From: Sympetrum striolatum
Taxonomy: Eukaryota > Arthropoda > Insecta > Odonata > Libellulidae
Direction of reading: 5' to 3'
NCBI GenBank assembly: GCA_947579665.1
Contig: OX388347.1
Location: 24,606,562-24,670,561, forward strand
DNA: 64,000 bases
Shown here: positions 58,085 to 64,000 of the stretch, in pieces
Layout: each line of letters opens with the position of its first letter
Numbering within the stretch: the first letter of the stretch is position 1
Made by a program: the position numbers and the translations under genes
The notes under the pieces: generated by a model
Seen by the model: the letters and a program-made list of their open reading frames with translations, nothing else
What the model was told of the DNA's origin: nothing
The model's database searches: none

Positions 58085-61000
58085 GCGGTCGGAATATGTT
58101 CGTTCTTATATACTTGAAAGGGGGACCGTCGAAAGAATCTTAAAAGCGTATAAAGCCTGGGAGATAATCACTTAGCCTTGCGTATCCCTCAGAAACTGAT
58201 AAACCTGCTCGATCTTCTTAGTCAGTATCATCGCCAAACTCAGCAGAATTCGGTTATGTCTTCCTTTGGTCGCTATTCCAGTACCTGCTGATTCTCCCAC
58301 AATTTTAACTCTCTATTTGTAAATATATTTTGTCCCGGTTTCCCTACTCTGAAGCTTCAATATTCTTCTCCTATTTTTATAAGACATTTCTACTCAAAAG
58401 ATTGGTTTCTTTACTTTCTTAAGCAATTATTAATTCAGTATAAAAAGGCGAATTAGAGAGAGTTCAACCAACGGAATATTTTACAGTCATATTCTTTCTG
58501 ATTTTCAAATTGCAAAACGTATTTTAAATCTTGCTCACAACAGCGGCTACAAATGACTCCAATGATGCATTTTGTTTTTTTTATCATATTTTCTCACGTA
58601 GCACGATTTAATGGAAAATATATAGCTGCGTCGGCTTATGCCCTTGTAAGCTGTCTTTAGGAGTGTTGTGGATAAAAGTATATAAAACAAAGTACCACAG
58701 AATCACTGATCAGAAAATGGGAAACCTTTCGCCTTCATTCAAACGTTTTTTTCGGTGATATTGTCACTGATACAAATACAAATTTAACTTTTCATCGGCC
58801 TATTTTCATAACGCGAGCAGTCGCGGGTTGTACTCCATACACAGATCGTTTTTCGGCCAAAATTGTAAAATTTATTGAACAAATTACTATTTCTGAATAC
58901 TAAACTTTAGGTAATAATATAATTTAAGAGGAATAATTAAAGAAGTAAAAAACTTTTAGTAAATAATATTATTATTCAGCTTTACTTATTTACATGCGTT
59001 TAGAGAGTACCTAAAAAGCTAGATGTCTATTAGTTCCGAAATTGAAATGCGTCTAATAAAGTTTAAGACGAAATAAGTGAAATATTCCATATATAAGTTA
59101 TAATAAGCAAAAATAGAGGTCACCAAAGAAAAATTTACTCAAGTGGTCGCGCGTTGTATGTGTTACAACAGTCGTCACTTCACAGATTTACTCGCTTTCG
59201 CAGTCGGTTTAAGACTAAAAAGAACCATTTGACGACTTTACAAGTTAATGGTAAGTGCGATAAAGGAATAGACTCGGGCATGAGGTACCACCCAGGTAGA
59301 AACGGGACCCGAAAAACCGTCTGTGTTGTACAGAATACAACAGCACGACTGACGGAGGGTTAAGTCAAATAGTACGTCGGTACCTATTATAGTATCAAGT
59401 GAAGATACAACGGAAAATTTTAGACAAACGTTTGCTATATTTAATTCATTATTTTGTATAATTTAAAAGTTAAACAGTGGGGTAAGCCTGGTGTGGCATA
59501 TTTCTTTCTTATAAATGTTTCATGCGACCTTCCAATAGTTAAAGGTACCCAATCCTTTTATGTTGTAGCAGGCACTCATCTTCATTCCAGAATTGTATCC
59601 ACTTTTCATAATATCTGACGTCGTAAACCGCCAAAGACACGTGCACCATAGGCTGAGAATCTATATTTTACTATTACATCCTTAACAGTTATATCTATGG
59701 CTATATGGATTATTTATCAGCCATTGAGTTACATGTGTTCAATGTCTTGCAATGAAATGTCTAAGGATTTAGAACGCAGATATGTATGCTGCACATTTTG
59801 AAATTCACTTCGCTAACATAATGATCTTCGTCGAACCTAACAAAAGCTCAATTAAGTTATATAGTGTTACGTTTGTTGAGTGGCGCAATATTGCGTGGAG
59901 TAAATATCGTTCTACCAATAATTTAAGTTAAATAATCAGTTGAAACCCACGGAAGTTAACGTCTTAAATTTACTTTTCCAATTCCTCGACTACGAGTCTC
60001 CACTAAACTGAGGTTTCAAGTTCTTGCTGATAGGGGCATAGATATATAAATAGACATTACTAGTCAAATTCCCATGAAATTAGTACCGATTGATGAAAAC
60101 CCTGATTCAAGAACCAAATCAGATTCATTTATTATTCGTAAATCCTGATCAAAATGTTGAACTGTTTCTTCTACTGATAGTCCGTCTGATTTGTTTTCCA
60201 TCGTTTCTAATATATTTTACAGTATTCAGAATTCAGGGTATATTATTTGTATATTGACAGCTTTTTCCGTACAGAAGTTTATTTCTTACGTTGATTTGAC
60301 ACGGTTTTATCGATAATTTAATTTGAACAGCTTAATTGTATGCCCCGATGAAAAGACATTTTTACATCTAGGACCGATACACTCAATCATTTAGCAGGGC
60401 ACATGTAACGTTCGTAATTATTTTCCTGGGTCTCTGGAAATAATATGTTCTCTCATCATTTGAAATTTATAATAAACTGGAAATAATAAGAGGCAGTATA
60501 TTGTCAATATCAAATATAGTTGAAGACTGCTCTTTAGAACCAGCGAATTTCCACATTTGCACCACTTGTCACATGTAAGACAATTCGCTATTAACTGTAT
60601 AATTGAGTATTTACTAATTATTCCATTGATACAGCCAACATTTTTCCTCTCCATCTCTGATATACCACATGCAATATCGACGCCTCTAATTTGTGGAAAA
60701 TTACTCGAAAGGCGTATTTTCAAATTAAAATTCGATTTAAATTCCACTTTGGATTATAAAGGGAAATAAGGTAAAACATAAATTCAAGAAATACTGGTAA
60801 CACTTTGTCAATCAAAAACATCATTCATATACTTCCCAGGTAGTTAAAATGCTGCTTCCTTTGATAAAGTTTCTTAAATAGTTCAAATTAATGGTTGAAT
60901 GCGTTTAAATATTGTTTTTAGATATAACATAGTATATAATAGTTCAGTCAGAATACTGCCAATGAAATAAGCGTTGTAAGCAATTTTTCAAAATTCATTC

Positions 61001-61235
61001 ATAGACGGAATTATTATTTTTCTATAAACATAACACTTATAACTAATATTATATGTTCACATATTCTACCCATAAATTATTGATTGTGAGCATATTCTGT
61101 ATTTTAATCACTATTAGAAAATGCCTCTTACGTTTTAGCAACATTTGGAAAAATTGTAAGTAGGGTAAAAATTCATTTTTCGTTTCCTTATTTGTCTTCC
61201 ATCTATCCGTTTCGTGTAAAAACTCTGAGAGTAAA
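58085..61235. other. Non-coding stretch
   Basis: AT-rich. A mildly GC-richer patch at about 59150-59365 has an open frame (69 codons, plus) and a GTTGTA/TACAAC pair, with no recognisable motif. The 109-codon minus-strand frame at 60418-60747 has no family signature. Confidence 0.4.
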
Positions 61236-61239
61236 AAAT

Positions 61240-61520
61240 AAGTTCTCTTTGCTCGAGTCTGAAGCCTTCACACCGAACAACAGTGGAGCTCGCGCCACGG
61301 CCGTCGTCAGCTTCGCTGCGACCCTCATTTTTTTGTACTACAGAGCATCGCGTTAGAAGAAAATTCATTGATCTCAGCATGTATACTGAAAGAAGTGTTT
61401 TGATTGGCGGATCCATTTTTAAAGGGATATCTCCTAGAGAGGTACTCATAATTGCAGTTATTTTCCGAGCGCCTAAGCGGAGAAGTAGCGTCGTTGAGAA
61501 GAAGCGTTGTGATTGGTCAT
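61240..61520. promoter_or_regulatory. CpG-richer patch with CCAAT boxes, weak promoter candidate
   Basis: CGCGCCACGGCCGTCGTC and GATTGGCGGATCC, AGCGCCTAAGCGG and GATTGGTCA stand out from the surroundings. Two GATTGG (inverted CCAAT) boxes lie about 110 bases apart. Both strands are open for 80-100 codons, which follows from composition. No transcription start or splice site was placed. Confidence 0.22.
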
Positions 61521-61524
61521 TTAA

Positions 61525-62635
61525 ATATTAAATATTTAGTGATACCATTGATAATAAAGTTGTGAAGTGAAGTGAATTTTAGACATGAAAAATTTAGCTG
61601 CTAATTTTAATTCGCAGTAATGCTACCTTTCTATTTGACCATAATTTATATGAAAAACGTTACTGTTATTCCTTTTTAGCGATGTCGTTGATATAATGAT
61701 TAATGTATGAGATATGCGTTAATGCAAACTCAATTTATTATACATGTCAATGAACCAAAAACTTCACTTTCAGGATAATATACGAGATTTGGTTTTAAGC
61801 ATAGAAGAAATTCTTAAGCTGGTTAAGAATCATCACCGCTGTAAATGTTTCTGAATCAAAGGACTTTTTTTTCTCTTTTTGTTCTCTCGATTTATATCTG
61901 GCGATGATGTAATTAGCCACGGTCCAAACTGATGTATTTTCATCAAGAAATGATCTTTGTAAGGTATTTGAAGTACTGAAGTCAGATGATCATCAAGAAT
62001 TATATATAATAGATATCATGATGGTTGCACATCGTTTATCGAAGGCAACTGATTATCCATTTCCGTATTTACATAGGTACTAATGGTTTTCCTACGCCTT
62101 GAGATAAGGAAGCATTTGCGAATAAATTAAATAATAATCTCAACCTTATCGTGTACATATATTATTAAAATTTTTGAGTAGTACTGACGGTTGTAGCTCG
62201 ATAAAGAATCCAAATAGTTTTCGATTCAAATAAATAGAAAATCGCCATTATTTTTTTATGTTTAAAGAATGAATGCTAAGAAATAGAGATTGTTTCTATT
62301 CAGTAAGTGCGTGGGATTTGGTGCATGAAACGAGATAGATGGATGCAGTCAATATATTTTGTTAACAATGTTACAATGAAAAACCAAGCGTTAAAACAAT
62401 GCTCTCATGTCAGACTCAGGTTGCGAATTTTTTTAAGAAAGACCGACGGAATCCAGGCTGCTCAGGGATTACAGAGGAAGTAGATTTTCGGAGTACATAA
62501 CCGCAATATGTGATCTACTTGTTTTTTTAGCCGATCCGTTAATGAGCGTAAATTAAGAGAAATAGCTGCTTGAGCAATCGTATTTCCACGATATGCGATA
62601 ATAAAAAAATCTGATGTGGCCAACACATGACTTTC
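61525..62635. other. Non-coding stretch
   Basis: AT-rich, no supported feature. Confidence 0.45.
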
Positions 62636-62680
62636 TCCATATTTATTGAAAACAGAAGCCTATGCCAGTAATATATAAAT

Positions 62681-63060
62681 AACTCCAAAACATTAAGTGT
62701 TGCAGGAAAATGTTTCATACAAAAATTGTAGTAAAATACATTATCTATAACTTTGTTATGTAATTGTATATACCTAAATTGCATTCTGACAGAGATATGT
62801 ATGAAAATCTCCCCTTTCTGAAGAAACAACAACTTCCGGTTAACAATTATTCAATAATAACTCCTAAACAATCAGTGTTACGAAAACATGTTTTCTTCAA
62901 AAGTTGTGGTAAAGTACATTATCTACAACTTTTGTATCTAATTGTATATACCAACATTGCATTCTGACAGAGATATTTAAGAAACAAACTTTTGTTCCGG
63001 TTAAACCACAACTTTCGGTTAAGCGATATTCATCAAAAAATAATCAACTATTGGTATTGT
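62681..63060. repeat. Tandem duplication with a 178-bp period
   Basis: The block AACTCC ... GTGTT ... AAAATGTTT ... GTAAAATACATTATCTA ... TTGTATATACC ... TTGCATTCTGACAGAGATAT starts at 62681 and again at 62859, with the second copy clearly similar along about 115 bases. CTTCCGGTTAA/CTTTCGGTTAA and AATAATCAACT-type blocks at 63010-63060 look like a third, worn partial unit. It adjoins the dispersed repeat at 63075-63273 and may be its distal part. Confidence 0.7.
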
Positions 63061-63074
63061 TAGGAAAATACTAA

Positions 63075-63273
63075 ATATGAATTTTGAAAATGATCAGATA
63101 ATTACCTTTTAAGATAGAGCGCCCACAAACTTTTTTACCACAGACAGACAGACATGTTCGGGAAAATAGCGAAAACGAGCTCTATCGTCCCCAAAACATT
63201 TTTTTTCCGTCAAAATCTGGAGGTCGAATTTATTTTCGAATACAATACTTTCTCTATACCACGTATAGAGAAT
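63075..63273 (-). repeat. Dispersed repeat with a palindromic head, copy 1
   Basis: On the minus strand it starts with the palindrome TTCTCTATACGTGGTATAGAG and continues AAAGTATTGTATTCG, TTCGACCTCCAGATTTTGACGG, a TCTGTCTGTCTGTG run and GTGGGCGCTCTA. The same series occurs on the plus strand at 63819-64000. I recall sequences of this type as frequent repeats in arthropod genomes but cannot name the transposon class. Confidence 0.75.
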
Positions 63274-63274
63274 T

Positions 63275-63815
63275 ATGCGATGAGAATGCGTATAGGGTAT
63301 TAATGTAGATGTATATGAAAGTAAGGGAGGCGGTGCTCTACAACACAGGAACTGCCATAAAATATTCTGGTATATTTAATTAAGGTTAATTGAAAAAAAG
63401 ATTTTTCCATCAAATTAACTGGAATTTGTGGGTAGATTATTGAAAATAACGATAGCACTTGGCATAAATAAGGTCAAAATAAAATAAATATGTAATTAGC
63501 TCCAGGAATTTTGAAATTTATTTTAAATTTTGCAGCCTGATTTGTTTTTCGGCTTATTAGCGAGAACGAAAAAAAAATTTCGTCAGATTTGAATGTCTTG
63601 TATGGAGACTTGAGCTAGTCCAGTGAGTATTTTCTTTGAAATAGTTCCTCTTATACAGCGTTTGAGAAATGTTAAATATTTAAAAGATCTTTCGCGTATG
63701 TCTGTGGGGAATGGGCACTCAAACTCCTCCTTCCACTAAGCCGCTGAAATGCAGTATGTTGGAGGAATTTTATTCTGAAGGAAGGGCTTTTTTAATTAAA
63801 GTTGCTTTGCTGAGG
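63275..63815. other. Spacer between two head-to-head repeats
   Basis: About 545 bases of unique-looking AT-rich DNA without a coding frame or motif. Confidence 0.45.
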
Positions 63816-63818
63816 TGT

Positions 63819-64000
63819 TTACTTTCTCCATATACGAAGTATAGAGAAAGTATTGTTTTCATGAAAAAAATCGACCGCGAGATTTCAACGGAAATGTATG
63901 TTATGGGGTCCCTAGAACACGTTTTGACCATTTTCGGAATGATATCTGTGTGTGTGTGTGTGTTTGATAGTGGGCGCTCTAACGTGAAAAATATTAGTTG
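63819..64000 (+). repeat. Dispersed repeat with a palindromic head, copy 2 (cut by window end)
   Basis: It starts with a palindrome at 63821-63850 (ACTTTCTCCATATACGAAG followed by TATAGAGAAAG), then AGTATTG, TCGACCGCGAGATTTCAACGG, a (TG)8 run at 63947-63962 and GTGGGCGCTCTAACG. It points away from copy 1. The element continues past the window. Confidence 0.75.

Noticed and set aside
60418..60747. 109-codon minus-strand frame
   Set aside because: Hydrophobic AT-driven composition at its C-terminal end, no recognisable domain, and an overlapping open frame on the other strand.
1..64000. CRISPR arrays, bacterial operons, ribosome binding sites and rho-independent terminators
   Set aside because: The sequence is eukaryotic in character; no regularly spaced direct repeats or prokaryotic gene structure were seen.

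Overview
This window looks like repeat-rich, gene-poor nuclear DNA of an arthropod, most likely an insect. It is strongly AT-rich by eye, has no operon-like gene packing, and has no long intact reading frame (the longest ATG-started frame is 133 codons). What can be recognised is a layered set of decayed transposable elements typical of insect genomes: mariner, piggyBac, hAT and Transib-like DNA transposons, several non-LTR retrotransposon fragments, a tRNA-derived SINE and foldback elements. No host gene could be identified. A few CpG-rich patches and coding-like open stretches are recorded as candidates only.

Layout. 1-6.4 kb: featureless AT-rich DNA with one fragment of a foldback repeat (3.6 kb). 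6.4-11 kb: three minus-strand pieces of non-LTR reverse transcriptase (6450-7270, 8340-8965, 10560-10930). A near full-length dead mariner (9083-10351) lies between the last two and may have split one older element. 11-18.8 kb: mostly empty. 18.8-24.1 kb: an internally deleted mariner (18824-19432), a piggyBac-like 3' end with its TTAA (20145-20720), a perfect 24-bp hairpin (21693-21746), two tiny divergent frames around YY1-like sites (22420-22661) and a full-length dead mariner on the minus strand (22897-24089). 26-39.6 kb: foldback repeats (26.2, 31.9, 39.4 kb), a hammerhead-like motif (30.84 kb), back-to-back palindromes (34.2 kb) and a CpG-rich patch ending in a good splice donor (37.3-37.8 kb).

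40.26-42.93 kb holds the most interesting object. A 2663-bp element has about 35-bp terminal inverted repeats that begin CACAGTG, the same heptamer as the V(D)J recombination signal. It is flanked by an identical 5-bp duplication CGTCG. Inside is a broken, internally deleted transposase-like gene that still shows a D-G-K ... C-x2-C block and an acidic C-terminus. I read it as a Transib/RAG1-like transposon. A 302-bp hAT-type MITE with an 8-bp target duplication has inserted into it.

43-64 kb: a non-LTR 3' end (46.0-46.4 kb), more foldback hairpins (46.9, 53.2, 53.4 kb), a non-LTR C-terminus (53.96-54.3 kb), a SINE (56.05-56.23 kb), a Jockey/CR1-type reverse transcriptase fragment (56.5-57.6 kb), an unidentified coding-like frame (57.79-58.08 kb), and at the right edge a 178-bp tandem duplication plus two head-to-head copies of a dispersed repeat starting with a small palindrome.

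The genes do not form a working pathway. The window records successive transposon invasions, with nested insertions that give relative ages: the MITE is younger than the Transib-like element, and mariner is probably younger than one retrotransposon.
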